From NCBI GenBank assembly GCA_963786975.1, contig CAWBBE010000011.1, positions 1,054,001 through 1,118,000 of the forward strand: a DNA stretch of 64,000 nucleotides, written 5' to 3'. The stretch comes from Palsa-506 sp963786975. Its GTDB lineage: Bacteria > Actinomycetota > Actinomycetes > Streptosporangiales > Streptosporangiaceae. Below are positions 1-10,056 of this stretch, one piece after another; the first letter of the stretch is position 1, and each line of letters begins with the position of its first letter. Under the pieces are notes generated by a model. It made no database searches. It was not told the DNA's origin and saw nothing but the letters and a program-made list of their open reading frames with translations. A program made the translations under genes and the position numbers.

Positions 1-1
1 C

Positions 2-253
2 TGCACGATCAACATCGGTGACCTGCTCGCCCGCTGGACCGGCGGCCGGTGGAAATCCAGCCGGCACCGCGTGCTCCCGCCGCAGGCCGAGGCGCCGGAC
101 GAGGATCTGGTCTCGCTGGTCTACTTCTACGAGGCCGATCACGACGCGGTGATCGAGTCGCTGCCGCCGCCGGTCGGCCGGCGCAGCGACTACCCGCCGG
201 TGGTGTCGGCGCAGTTCCTGAAGGTGCGCCTGGACGCGATCACGATGGGCTAG
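2..253 (+). CDS. 2-oxoglutarate/Fe(II)-dependent oxygenase, C-terminal part (5' end outside window)
   Basis: Only the last 83 residues are present; the frame is open to the left edge. The segment reads INIGDLLARWTGGRWKSSRH, followed by RV. This is the hallmark of the isopenicillin-N-synthase/gibberellin-oxidase type double-stranded beta-helix: the NxGD turn, then the distal iron-binding histidine in HRV. The R-x-S 2-oxoglutarate clamp would lie in or before this segment and is not clearly resolved. It ends 51 bp before the Lrp-type regulator on the same strand. The substrate cannot be told from the tail. The family is clear, the reaction is not. Confidence 0.8.
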   Translation, partial: CTINIGDLLARWTGGRWKSSRHRVLPPQAEAPDEDLVSLVYFYEADHDAVIESLPPPVGRRSDYPPVVSAQFLKVRLDAITMG

Positions 254-292
254 CGCCGGGGCAACGGGGCGCGGCGGGCCGGCCCGGCAGGC

Positions 293-298
293 TACCTT
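293..298 (+). promoter_or_regulatory. -10 hexamer TACCTT of a leaderless promoter
   Basis: TACCTT ends 6 nt before the GTG start of the Lrp-type regulator, and there is no Shine-Dalgarno sequence. This spacing puts transcription start at or next to the start codon. The same arrangement recurs at many genes in this window. Confidence 0.55.
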
Positions 299-304
299 GA
301 CGGG

Positions 305-778
305 GTGGAGGAGACCAACCGCAGGATTGTCGCCCTGCTGGCCAGGGACGGCAGGATGAGCTTCACCGAACTCGCCAGGCAGACCGGGCTGTCCGTTTCC
401 GCCGCGCAGCAGCGGGTTCGCCGGCTGGAACGGCGGGGGGTGATCAGGGGATATGCCGCGCTGATCGATCCCGGGGACGCCGGGCTGCCGCTGACGGCGT
501 TCGTCTCCATCAAGCCGTTCGACCCGGCGGCGCCGGACGACGCCCCGGCCCGGCTCGCCCACCTGCAGGCGATCGAGGCCTGCCACAGCGTGGCCGGCGA
601 GGAGAGCTACATACTCAAGGTGCGCGTCGCGTCCCCGGCGGCGCTGGAGGACCTGCTGCAGCAGATCCGCGCGGCGGCCAGCGTGGCCACCCGGACCACG
701 ATCGTGCTGAGCACGCCCTACGAGAACCGGCCGCCGGACGTCCAGTCGTCAGGATCCGAGGGCAAGCACCCGCACTGA
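305..778 (+). CDS. Lrp/AsnC family transcriptional regulator
   Basis: 157 residues, the usual size of an Lrp/AsnC protein. Residues about 3-60 form the AsnC winged helix-turn-helix (RDGRMSFTELARQTGLSVSA, then a recognition helix with QQRVRRLERRGVI). Residues about 65-145 form the RAM/ActR ligand-binding domain with the typical EACHSVAGEESYILKV strand. Such regulators bind amino acids or related small molecules and control their metabolism. GTG start, leaderless. The last 30 bp overlap the end of the convergent ligase-like gene. The C-terminal 15 residues are polar and probably disordered. Target genes are unknown; the upstream oxygenase and the opposing ligase-like gene are the obvious candidates. 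Confidence 0.9.
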   Translation: MEETNRRIVALLARDGRMSFTELARQTGLSVSAAQQRVRRLERRGVIRGYAALIDPGDAGLPLTAFVSIKPFDPAAPDDAPARLAHLQAIEACHSVAGEESYILKVRVASPAALEDLLQQIRAAASVATRTTIVLSTPYENRPPDVQSSGSEGKHPH

Positions 779-1576
779 CCGGGCCGCCCTGGCGTCCCCG
801 GCGCGCGGCACGATCACCGCGGTCGCGCGCCAGGCGGCCGCGGTCGCGGCAAGATCGTCAATGCTCGCCGCCACTATGGTGGCCCCGCTGAGCAGCGCGT
901 GGTCGAGCAGGGCCGTGTAGTCCCGGCCGTCCCCGGCCGGCCGCGTCGCCAGCACCACGTCCTGCTCGGTGAGGCCGGCCTGGCAGGCCAGCCGGTCCAG
1001 CTCGGCCGCCAGCTCGCGCTGGGACAGCGCGACCGGGCTGAGCGTGCCGTCGGGCCGCCGGGCGTAGGGCAGCAGGGCCGGGTCGCTGCGCCGGCCGCTG
1101 GCCGGCCGCAGCGAGCCGGACCTGAGCAGCGCCTCGAATGGCGTCGCGCCCGGCGCGTCGGCGAACGAGATCACCTGGCGCACCCAGGAACGGTCCGCGG
1201 CGGCCAGCGCGGCGGCCGCCAGCGGCGGGGCCGTCAGCAGCATCCGCGCGCCGCAGTCGGCCAGCTGCCCGGCCATCTCCGGCACGGTCAGCCCGGCGGC
1301 GACCGGGGACGGCACGCCGCCGGCCGCCCGGATCGCGTGGGTGGCGAGCGCGTAGCACGCGGCGTCAGGGACGTACACCCCGACCACGTCGCGCGGATGC
1401 AGGCCGCGCCAGGCCAGCCCGGCGGCGGCCGCCTGGATCGCGGCGGCCAGCTCGCCGTAGCTGTAGGCGCTGGCCAGCCTGCCGGCTAGCGCCTGGTGAC
1501 TGCCGCGTGCGGGGGCCAGGCCGAGCAGCCGCTGGGTTACGGCTACGTCGGGCAGCGGCATCTCGGTCGTCGGCAT
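749..1576 (-). CDS. Degenerate, truncated ANL-superfamily (acyl-CoA synthetase-like) protein
   Basis: 275 residues that follow the first half of an AMP-forming acyl-CoA ligase: YSYGELAAAIQAAAAGLAWR, the GVYVPDAACYALATHAIRAAG helix-strand and a PSPVAAGLTVPEMAGQL segment as in 4-coumarate-CoA ligases. The adenylate P-loop (normally SSGTTGxPK) is missing; the corresponding place reads ALLPYARRPDGTLSPVALS. There is no A8 hinge and no C-terminal lid domain. It is therefore unlikely to activate carboxylates and is either a remnant or a non-catalytic ligand-binding derivative. An SD-like GAAAGGGG lies just upstream of the ATG. It overlaps the tail of the convergent Lrp gene by 30 bp. Confidence 0.6.
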   Translation of the reverse strand: MPTTEMPLPDVAVTQRLLGLAPARGSHQALAGRLASAYSYGELAAAIQAAAAGLAWRGLHPRDVVGVYVPDAACYALATHAIRAAGGVPSPVAAGLTVPEMAGQLADCGARMLLTAPPLAAAALAAADRSWVRQVISFADAPGATPFEALLRSGSLRPASGRRSDPALLPYARRPDGTLSPVALSQRELAAELDRLACQAGLTEQDVVLATRPAGDGRDYTALLDHALLSGATIVAASIDDLAATAAAWRATAVIVPRAGDARAARSVRVLALGS

Positions 1577-1904
1577 CGGGCGGGACCCCTTTCAGCACGC
1601 GGACAGGCCGCCGGGCATGGCCGGCGGCCGGCGGGCGCGGCACAGGCCGGCCGCCGCCGGGCCGGGCCGGGCGGGACCGGGCCCGCGGTGCGCTCGCCGC
1701 CGCGGGACCGGGCATCCCCCTCCTGATGTCCGGGCCCGCGTGCGGTGCCCCCGGCGCGCAGCCAGCCATGCACCGGAGTGCACACCATGACGTTAGGGTT
1801 CCGGCGATCCGTGCACATGCGCAGAATTAGCCATAGCGATATGCATTCCGCGGATTCCGGTATGTGTACGCGGTCCGGCGCCCGGCCCGCCGCAGGGCCG
1901 CGGG
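1577..1904. other. Intergenic region, 328 bp, with an inverted repeat and AT-rich patch
   Basis: No ORF with coding character was found. The stretch lies upstream of the ligase-like gene and downstream of the LuxR-type gene, both on the minus strand. Its centre (about 1785-1870) is clearly more AT-rich than its surroundings and offers minus-strand -10-like hexamers (TATGGC, TAATTC). It holds the inverted repeat listed separately at 1769-1782. Confidence 0.5.
1769..1782. promoter_or_regulatory. Inverted repeat TGCAC-CGGA-GTGCA, candidate operator
   Basis: Perfect 5-bp arms around a 4-bp spacer, located between the AT-rich patch and the ligase-like gene it would control on the minus strand. 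The size fits a dimeric regulator site; the regulator is unknown. Confidence 0.35.
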
Positions 1905-4397
1905 CTAGGACCGGCCGCCGGGCCCGCGGTCGGCCATCCAGGCCGCCACCTGGGTCCGTGAGCTGCAGCCGAGCTTGGCGAAAATGTTGGCCACGTGCCG
2001 GGCCGCGGTTTTCGGGCTGATGAAGAGCTCGCTGGCGATGGCCCGGTTGGAGAGCCCGCGCGCGATCAGGTCAGCGACCTGGAATTCCCTGGCGGTCAGC
2101 ATCGGCGCGATGCCGTCCGGGAGCGGCTGGCCCGGGCCGGCCTGGGCGGCGGCGGCGGGCGCGTCCGGCGCCGCCGCGGCTGCCTCCTCGGTGCCGTACC
2201 TGATGGCCTCGTCCCTGGTCATCGCCCGGCCCTCGGCCAGCAGGGCGGCCGAGGCCGCCGGGCCGAGATGCCGCCGTGCCGCCCCGAACAGGGCATCGAT
2301 CCTGGCCCTGGCCGACGGTGGCGAGACGTGGCCGGCCGCCTCGCGCAGCGCCAGCCCGGCACCTTCCAGCCGGACCGCGCGGACCGGATCGTGCTCGGCC
2401 AGGGCCAGGATGCCGAGTGCCTCGATGCCGCGGGCGATGGCCAGCCGCTGCCCGGTGGCCAGGCTGAGCTGCATGGTCTCGGTGAGGCTGGATCTGGCCA
2501 GCTTCAGATCCCGCTGGGACAGCGCTACCCAGCCGATCCCGGCCAGGCACCTGGCGATATCCGGCCTGGCGTCGATCGCCCGGTACCGCATCAGCGCGGC
2601 GTCGAAATGACGCAGCGCCGCGGCGTGCTCCCGGCGCGCCCTGGCCAGCGCGCCGAGCCCGTACAGCACCTGCGCCACGCCCCAGCCGTTGTTGTCCCGC
2701 AGCACGTCCAGCGCGATCTCGTAGCCGCGCTGGGCGTCATCCAGCCGGCCCTGGCGGGCCAGCACGGCCGCCCGGGCGGCGTGCCCGAGGCCTTCCTCCC
2801 AGTCATCGCCCGCGGCGGTGGCGGCCGCCACCGCCGCCCCGGCGCTGGCCAGTGCCTCGTCAGTGCGGCCTGCCCGCAGGCTGACCAGGGCCAGCATCCG
2901 GCGGCCGCCGGCCTCGCCGCGGCCGCCGGCGGACCGGCACAGCTCGATGCCGGCGGTCGCGCAGCCGGCCGCGGCCTGGTAGTCCTGCTGCTCGAAGGCA
3001 AGCTCGGCCCGCAGCATCAGGGCCCGGGCCCGCAGCTCCGGGCTGACCTGGCCGTCCGGTCCGAGGAACCGGTCGAACCAGGCGGCGCCCTCGGTGACGT
3101 CGCCGTAGGCGACCCACGGGCTGCGCAGCGCGCAGCACAGCCGCAGCCCGTGCGCCGCCTCGCCGCGCTCGGCGGACAGGGCCAGCGCCGCGACGAAGTT
3201 GGCCCGCTCGGCATGCACCCGCCGGTACATCACGATCCGCTCCGGCCACGGCGGATCGCCCCGCACGAACGCCCGGGCCACGATCGACTCGGCCAGGTTC
3301 AGCAGGTAGTCCCGGTGCCGCAGGCGGATCTGGCCGGCCTCGCCGGACGCGGCCAGCTGGACCGCCGCGTACTCCTTGATCATGTCCAGCAGCCGGTACC
3401 GGGCCGCGCCGTCCAGCTCGGCGTCCACCGTCACCAGCGACTTGTCGATCAGCGCGGCCAGCACGTCGAGCACCATCGGCGCCGGGATCTCGTCGCTGGA
3501 GCAGATCTGCTCGGCCATCTCCAGGTTCCAGCCGGCGAACACCGACAGCCTGCGCAGCAGCACCTGCTCGGGCTCGGTCAGCAGCTCATAGCTCCAGTCC
3601 ACGGTGGCCCGCAGCGTCTGCTGCCGCGGCGGCGCGGTACGCGGGCCGGCGGCGAGCAGCTGGAACCGGTTACCCAGCCGCGCGTCGATCTGGTCCACCG
3701 ACAGCGCCCGGACCCGCGCCGCGGCCAGCTCGATGGCCAGCGGGATGCCGTCCAGCGTCCGGCACAGCCGGACGACCGCGTCGATGTTGGCGGCCGCCAT
3801 CTCGAAGCCGGGCCGGACCGCCGCGGCCCGCTCGGTGAACAGCCGGATGGCCTCGTGCGCGGCCTTGTCCTGGTCGGACAGCGGGACGGCCTGGCCGGGC
3901 AGCTGCAGCGGCGGCACCCGCCACGCGGTCTCGCCGCGCACCCGCAGCGGCTCCCGGCTGGTGGCGATCAGCCGCACCGACGGGCAGCTGGCCAGCAGCT
4001 GCTGCACCAGCTGCGCGCAGGCATCCACCACGTGCTCGCAGGTGTCCAGCAGCAGCACCATCTCGCGCGGCCGCAGCACATCGGCCAGGGTCTCGGTGAG
4101 CGGCCGGTCCGGCTCCTCGCGGATGCCGAGCGCGGCGGCGACCCGGAGCGGCACCAGCCCGGGATCCTCGGTATCGCCGAGTTCGACCAGCCAGGCGCCA
4201 TCCGGATAGTCCGGCGCGATCTCGCGGGCCAGCCGGAGCGCCAGCCGGGTCTTGCCGATGCCGCCTGGCCCGCACAGGGTCAGCGCCCGGGCCTCGCCGA
4301 GCAAGAGGGCAAGCTCCGCCAGATCTCGCTCGCGGCCGACGAAGCTGTTCGGCTCCGCGGGGAGATTGCCCGTGCCGATGGCGATATCGGTAGTCAT
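1905..4397 (-). CDS. LuxR-family transcriptional regulator with N-terminal ATPase and TPR-like region
   Basis: 830 residues. FVGRE at 19-23 and Walker A GPGGIGKT at 43-50 open an AAA/NB-ARC-type ATPase; Walker B is VLLLDTCEH at about 114-122, with a sensor-like IATSREPLRV further on. The middle (about 330-720) is alpha-helical, repeat-like and Ala/Arg/Leu-rich, as in TPR regulators. The last 65 residues are a LuxR/GerE helix-turn-helix (LTAREFQVADLIARGLSNRA, then an SPKTAARHV recognition helix). This is the common actinomycete ATPase-TPR-LuxR layout, shorter than classic LAL/MalT regulators. Its ATG overlaps the stop of the upstream GH38 gene (ATGA), so the two are translationally coupled. 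That suggests control of, or response to, carbohydrate use. Confidence 0.9.
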   Translation of the reverse strand: MTTDIAIGTGNLPAEPNSFVGRERDLAELALLLGEARALTLCGPGGIGKTRLALRLAREIAPDYPDGAWLVELGDTEDPGLVPLRVAAALGIREEPDRPLTETLADVLRPREMVLLLDTCEHVVDACAQLVQQLLASCPSVRLIATSREPLRVRGETAWRVPPLQLPGQAVPLSDQDKAAHEAIRLFTERAAAVRPGFEMAAANIDAVVRLCRTLDGIPLAIELAAARVRALSVDQIDARLGNRFQLLAAGPRTAPPRQQTLRATVDWSYELLTEPEQVLLRRLSVFAGWNLEMAEQICSSDEIPAPMVLDVLAALIDKSLVTVDAELDGAARYRLLDMIKEYAAVQLAASGEAGQIRLRHRDYLLNLAESIVARAFVRGDPPWPERIVMYRRVHAERANFVAALALSAERGEAAHGLRLCCALRSPWVAYGDVTEGAAWFDRFLGPDGQVSPELRARALMLRAELAFEQQDYQAAAGCATAGIELCRSAGGRGEAGGRRMLALVSLRAGRTDEALASAGAAVAAATAAGDDWEEGLGHAARAAVLARQGRLDDAQRGYEIALDVLRDNNGWGVAQVLYGLGALARARREHAAALRHFDAALMRYRAIDARPDIARCLAGIGWVALSQRDLKLARSSLTETMQLSLATGQRLAIARGIEALGILALAEHDPVRAVRLEGAGLALREAAGHVSPPSARARIDALFGAARRHLGPAASAALLAEGRAMTRDEAIRYGTEEAAAAAPDAPAAAAQAGPGQPLPDGIAPMLTAREFQVADLIARGLSNRAIASELFISPKTAARHVANIFAKLGCSSRTQVAAWMADRGPGGRS

Positions 4398-7300
4398 CGT
4401 CTTTCCGCGGTTGTTCCCGGCACACCAAGTGTCTCAAAAGCTGACTCATCCGCAACGGAGCAGGCGATCGCATCCGTGTAACGGAGCCGGCCGAAGTACA
4501 TGACCTTGATCAGCACCCACCATTCCTGGCCGGGCCGCGCGGCCGGGTCCGCGGCCAGCCGGTAGCGCAGGGTTACCTGCTCGCCCGGCCCGGCGGCGAA
4601 GCCGCGGGTCCACGGCGCGGCGCTGCCCCAGCTGCCCGCGGGCCAGACCAGCTGCGCCTCGCCCCGGATCTGGGACGCGGCGCGGTTGGCCAGCCGGACG
4701 GCAACCTCGCCGCCGCCGCCCGGCGGCAGTACCAGCTGGCGGGATGCCAGGCTGATCTCAAGCTCCGCGGCGGTCGCCTGCTCATCGGCCAGGTAGCGCT
4801 CGATGAACTGGTCGGCGGGCAGGCCGGGCGACGGCGGGCCGGGCTGGCCGACGGTGACCAGCGCGGCGTCCTCCAGCCGCTGCCCGGCCCGGTCGCCGAT
4901 CCGGGCCGCCAGGAAGTAGCGGCCGGCCGGGGCGCCGGGCAGCGCCCGGACCCGCAGGTCCCAGCGGGCGTGCCCGCGCGGAGGCAGGTCGTAGCGCAGC
5001 GGGCCGCCGGGCTCGACGGTGAGCTGCGGCGGCAGGTCAAGCTCGGCCAGCCCGGCGGCCGGCTCCGGGCCGCAGGCGACGGTCAGCCGCAGCGCGGCCG
5101 GCTCGCCGCCGGCCCGGGCCAGCGTGACCCGCGCCCCCCGCCCGGCCCAGCCGCCCGGATCCGCCCGGCCGTCCGGGCCCGCGGCGGAAAGGTGCACCGC
5201 CACCGGCAGGTTGCCGGCCGGGGCCGGTCCCTTGCCGTGCAGCCAGTACCGGGTGAAGACCGGCTGCGCGGGCTCCGGCGCCGCCGCGGCCTCGCCGTTG
5301 CCCGGGCCGGCCGCCAGCCACGGCAGCGGCGCCAGCGCCATGGTCACGGTGCCGGCCGCCGGCAGCACCGCGACCGCGGCGCCGTCGCGCAGCGGGAGCG
5401 GCTGGCCGCCGGCCTCCTCGGCCGGCCCGGTCAGGCTCGCGGCGGCCAGCCCGGGCGCCAGGCGCACCAGCGCGGTACCGGGGCGGGCCCGGCCGGAGAC
5501 GTCCCGCAGCCGCACGGTCACCCCGTCCTCCGGCCGCGGCCCGGCGGGCCGCCCGGACGCCAGCGGGTTCCCGCGCGGCTTCAGCGCGGATACCGCGGCG
5601 GTGGCCGGCTCGGCCGAGGCCAGGCTCGCGGCGGCGGGCAGCGGGCCGTCGTGCAGCCCGGTCTCGCAGGCGAGCAGGCCGCGGTTGTAGTCCAGGCCGG
5701 CCAGCGGGAAGCCGGCCGAGCGCCAGTCACCCGGCCCGGCGGCGAGCGCGTACTCGAACGTGTGGCTCCAGTGCTGCCAGGCGAAGCTGGTGCCGTCCGG
5801 CGCGGTGCGGGCATCGCCGTCGATCCAGACCCCGCAGGGCCAGCCGCTGCAGGACCGCATCAGCGAGATGTGCAGCGTGCCGTCCGGCGTGACCAGGCTG
5901 CTCGGCGTGCCGCGGTTGAGCAGCGCGACCGAGTGGCCGGCCAGATCCGGAACCGCGTCGCCCGGGCCGGCCGCCTCGTCCGGGCCGGCCGCCTCGATCT
6001 GCGCGTCGGCCAGATCCTCGGTGACCACGCCGATCGCGGCGGCCAGGTCATCGCCGGCCACGATCAGCACCGGCAGGTCCCGGGCGCCGCGGACGTCGGC
6101 GCCGGGGGCGAACGCGCGCTCCCTGCTGACCGTGGCCGGCACCCAGAGCCGCGCGCTGCCGCCGGCCGCCAGCTGCGCCGCCAGCGCCCGCCCGGCCGCC
6201 GGGCCGGCCGCGGCGAGCACCTCGGCGGTGAACGGGTTCTGCTCCGGGCCGCCGAGCGCGATGCGGACGTCGGGCAGGTTCGAGTCCAGGTCGATCGCGC
6301 CGTACCGGGGGCCGTCCGGCCGCGAGCAGGTAGCCGTGACCCCCTGGCTGGCCAGTGCCGCCAGCAGCGCCCGGATAGCCACCGTGCAGCCGTCGGTAAT
6401 CTGCGGGCATATCACCTCGCCGACGCCGATTGCCCTGGTCAGCCGCCGCCCCGAGGGCGCGGTCAGCAGTACCCGGACGGCGGAGGACAGGCCGAACCAC
6501 TCGTGCGCCGGATTGTCCAGCGTGTACCAGTGCTGCGCGACGTCGGCATCGGCGCTGCCGAACGGGCGGCCGATCGCGGACAGCGCGGTCTGGTAGACCG
6601 GCAGCGCGCCGGGCACCCGGGCCGGGAAGCGGACCCGCAGCAGCCGGTCGCTGCCGATCGAGCCGTCCACGTGGGTGCGGAACTCGATCCGCTCCGCGCC
6701 GTCCCACAGCACCGTCTCCTGGGTGATCCGCAGCCCGCCGACGGACAGCCCGGCGACCAGCCGGGCGCCGGCCGGGCAGCGCTCCGCCCGCACCCTGGCG
6801 GGCTGCCCGGCCGAGCCGGTGCCCGGCCCCTTGGGCGACAGCAGCCACGGGCCCTCGGCCCATTTCGGGTGGTAGTCGTACTCCTCCTGGAGCACGAGCT
6901 CGTTGGCCGGCCCGCGGATCAGCTCGGCGCCGGAGCGCTTGTCCAGGATCCGGCACAGCGTCCCGCCGCGCCCCGGGTCGGCCTCGACCAGGAACGCGTC
7001 GTTCTCGATCACCAGCCCGGCGGCCGGCGCCCAGCCCGCGGCCGCCTCCGGCGCGGCGGCGGGCGCCACCCAGTAGGTCCGGTAGCCGAGCGCCGGGCAC
7101 GCCGGCCGCCCGGAACGTCAGCGTCAGCCCGGCGAGCGTGCCGTCGTGGTGCCGCCGGACGCCCTCGGCCAGGAACCGGACCGGGGCGCCGTGCTCGTCG
7201 GCCAGGCTGACCCACGGGGTGCCCGGCGCGGCGAAGTCCAGGGTGATGCTGGCCATCCCCGGCCGGGCGGCGGACAGGGTGTTGAACACCGCGACGGCGC

Positions 7301-8885
7301 GCGCGGCGCCGGCCGGCCCGCCGCGCCTGGTGCCGGCCAGGCCGGCCAGGTAGCGCGCCGCCGCGCGGCGGGCCTCGTCGCCGCGCTCCAGCGCCTCCCG
7401 CCAGCCGGCCAGCAGGTCCAGGTAGACCTGGTCGCCCTCGGTGCCGGTGATCGCGTCATGGTGCGCGCCGAAGACCAGCTGCCGCCAGGCCTTGTCCAGC
7501 CCCGCGGCCGGGTACCCGGCGCCGGCCAGCCAGGCCAGCGTGGCCAGCCGCTCGCCGTCCTCGACCGCGATCTCCGCGGCCCGCTGCAGCTGCTTGGTGT
7601 CCACGTAGGACACGTCCTTGCCGGGATACACCGGGTTCATGTCCCTGGTCTGCGGGGTGATCCACACGCCGCGCCGCCCGGCGTCCCGGCGCACCGCGGC
7701 GAAGAACTCGCTCGGCACCGCGGTGACGAACCGCGGCCAGACGTACCGGGCGTTCCAGTCCCGGTAGATCCGGGTCGCCCAGCGGGACGGGATCACGTGG
7801 TCGGCGCCCACCGGCAGCAGCACGTTGCGGGTCGCCGCCACCGGCGCGAGCAGCGCGAACTGCTCGTAGGCGGCCCGCTGCGCGGCGGCCAGATCCGGGG
7901 CGTCCTGGGTGACCCAGCCGGCCCCGTAGTGATTGGGCATGTAGGCGGTCAGCAGCCCGCCGCCGTCCGGCGAGATCCACTCGAACTCGCTGGCGAACTG
8001 CATCCGGGTGTTGCCGCCGACGCTGCGGTTCGGCCCCCACTGGTGGAACGGGCCCCTGGCCCACGCGGACTCGGCCAGCCCGGCCGCGGCCATCAGCCCC
8101 GGGTAGCCCGGGTCGAACCCGAACGCGTCCAGCATCCAGGCCGTCCGCGGGCCGGCGCCGAGCACGTCGCGCTGGAAGCCGAGGCCGTAGACCGCGTTGC
8201 GGATGGTGGACTCGGCGGAGGTCAGGTTGGTGTTCGGCTCGTTGTAGCTGCCGCCGGCGATCTCCACCCGGCCGCTGGCGATGAACTTCAGCAGATCCGC
8301 GCGGTCCTCCGGGTGCGCGTCGAAATGCGGCTTCAGGTAGTCGATCTCGGCCAGCACGAACTTGTAGTCCGGATCCTCCCTGGCCTCGTCCAGGTGCAGC
8401 CGGACCAGCTCGAACGCGGTCCTGGCGTCCGGCAGCCGGCCGGCCTCGTCCGGCAGCAGCAGCCGGGACTCGGTGAACTGGCCCTGGGTGTTCCACCAGA
8501 CCGGGTCGTAGTGGAAGTGGCTGACCATCCACATGGTCCAGCCGGTCTCCGCGACCGTGACCTGGCCGGCCAGCTCGGCCCGGCCGCCGGGCGGCCCGGC
8601 CTCGGCGGCCGCGGTGACGCGCAGCGTGGCGCCCGGGCCGTGCGGCGCGGCCACCTCCACCGGGACCTCGGCGGTCGCGGTGCCGCCCGGCGGCGGCGCC
8701 GGGACCTGCACCGGGCGCGGGGTGCCGACCCCGGGCCCGTCGACACGCACGGTGACCATCTCGCCGCGGCCGGCGGGCGGGCCGCCGCCATCGCCGGCCA
8801 GGGTCACCCGGATCAGCTGCAGCGGGTGCCTGACTGTCCCGCCAAACAGGTCGGTTGACGCAATTTCGCTGATCCGCATGGCCAT
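4394..8885 (-). CDS. GH38 alpha-mannosidase-like glycoside hydrolase (one frameshift near 7091-7099)
   Basis: Read across one frame break the gene encodes about 1496 residues. The N-terminal part contains the GH38 zinc site and active site: WMVSHFHYDPVWWNTQGQF (HxD pair), TAWMLDAFGFDPGYPG with the nucleophile-region Asp, and FGAHHDAITGTEGDQVYLD with the conserved HHD. The second part carries the beta-sandwich domains (AFLVEADPGRGGTLCRILDK, EYDYHPKW). The frames join at a G/C run: on the minus strand GTGCCCGGCGCT would restore V-P-A-L-G-Y if one C were removed, so a single-base insertion is most likely. Start taken at the first ATG of an ATG-GCC-ATG pair, behind GTGGGACG. GH38 enzymes cleave alpha-mannosides. 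The gene is divergent from a LacI regulator and overlaps the LuxR-type gene by 4 bp. No signal peptide is seen, so a cytoplasmic enzyme is expected. Confidence 0.85.
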
Positions 8886-9021
8886 ATCGTCCCACGGCCG
8901 CCGGCCGGCGGGCAGCCTGCGGATCCTGGCCGCGGCCGATAACATGGCCACGAAAGCGCCGCAGGCCGCCCGTCCAGGGCGCTCGGCCGGGGGCGGCGCG
9001 GCGAGCGGAGCGTGACTGCCG

Positions 9022-10056
9022 ATGCCAGATCCGCCAGTGACGCTGCGGGACGTCGCCGGCAAAGCCGGCGTGCACCCGGCGACCGCGTCCCGGGCACTCA
9101 ACCCGGAGACCAGGATCCTGGTCAGCGAGGAAACCACCAGCCGGGTGCTGGCCGCCGCGGACGAGCTCGGCTACCGGCCGAACCCGGTGGCCCGGAGCCT
9201 GCGGACCAGGCGCTCGCACACCGTCGGCGTGCTGATCCCGGATCTGAACAACCCGCTGTTCCCGCCGATCGTGCGCGGGCTGGACGACCGGCTGGCGGCG
9301 GCCGGCTACGTCGCGCTGATCGGCAACACCGACGGCGACGACGAGCGCGAGCGGATCGTGTTCGAGCAGATGCGGGCCCGGCACGTGGACGGCTTCGTGC
9401 TGGCCACCGCGCACCTGCGCAGCCCGCTGCTGGCCGAGGCGGCCCGCGCCGAGCTGCCCGTCGTGCTGATGAACCGGCTGGCCGAGGACTACAGCTTCCC
9501 GTCCGTCTCGGTCGACAACGAGCGCGGCATCCGGATGGCGGTGACGCACCTGGCCGCGCTCGGGCACCGCCGGATCGCGCACATCGCCGGGCCGCAGGAG
9601 GTGTCCACCGGGCTGAACCGATACCGCGGCTTCCTGACCGCGATGGCCGCCTGCGGGCTGCCGGCGGAGCCCGGCCAGGTCGTCTTCGCCCGGTCCTTCT
9701 CGCTGGACGAGGGCGCCCGCTGCTGCCGCGAGCTGCTGGCCGCGCCGGAGCGATGCACCGCCGTCGCGGCCGGGAACGACATGCTCGCGCTCGGCTGCTA
9801 CGCGGCGCTGGACGCGGCCGGGCTGGACTGCCCGGCCGACATGTCCGTCGTCGGCTTCAACGACATGCCGTTCATCGACCTGCTCCGCCCGCCGCTGACC
9901 ACGGTCAGGTTCCCGCACTACCAGGTCGGCACGGAGGCGGCCCAGCTGCTGCTGGAGCGCATCGGCGGGGTAGCCGGGCCAGTGAAGATCCTTTACCTGG
10001 CGCCGGAGTTCGTCGCCCGCGGCTCCACCGCGGGCGTCCGGCCAGGCTCCGGCTAG
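9022..10056 (+). CDS. LacI/GalR family transcriptional regulator
   Basis: 344 residues. Residues 5-55 are a LacI helix-turn-helix (VTLRDVAGKAGVHPATASRA) and hinge helix (NPVARSLRTRRSHTVGVLIP). The rest is a periplasmic-binding-protein-like sensor domain (DLNNPLFPPIVRGL, the AAGNDMLALGCYAAL strand and DMSVVGFNDMPF). It would repress or activate sugar or small-molecule genes in response to an effector. It is divergent from the GH38 gene (136 bp between starts), its most likely target. It converges with the alpha/beta hydrolase gene, sharing 4 bp at the stop codons. No clear palindrome with a central CG was found in the divergent spacer. Confidence 0.92.
   Translation: MPDPPVTLRDVAGKAGVHPATASRALNPETRILVSEETTSRVLAAADELGYRPNPVARSLRTRRSHTVGVLIPDLNNPLFPPIVRGLDDRLAAAGYVALIGNTDGDDERERIVFEQMRARHVDGFVLATAHLRSPLLAEAARAELPVVLMNRLAEDYSFPSVSVDNERGIRMAVTHLAALGHRRIAHIAGPQEVSTGLNRYRGFLTAMAACGLPAEPGQVVFARSFSLDEGARCCRELLAAPERCTAVAAGNDMLALGCYAALDAAGLDCPADMSVVGFNDMPFIDLLRPPLTTVRFPHYQVGTEAAQLLLERIGGVAGPVKILYLAPEFVARGSTAGVRPGSG

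Noticed and set aside
1995..4481. 828-codon open frame on the plus strand, opposite the LuxR-type gene
   Set aside because: Low-complexity Arg/Gly/Gln/Pro composition typical of antisense frames in GC-rich genes. The minus-strand protein has clear ATPase and helix-turn-helix motifs.
8886..9021. GH38/LacI divergent spacer searched for a LacI operator
   Set aside because: No palindrome with a central CG and no copy of the CAWACGATTG motif was found.
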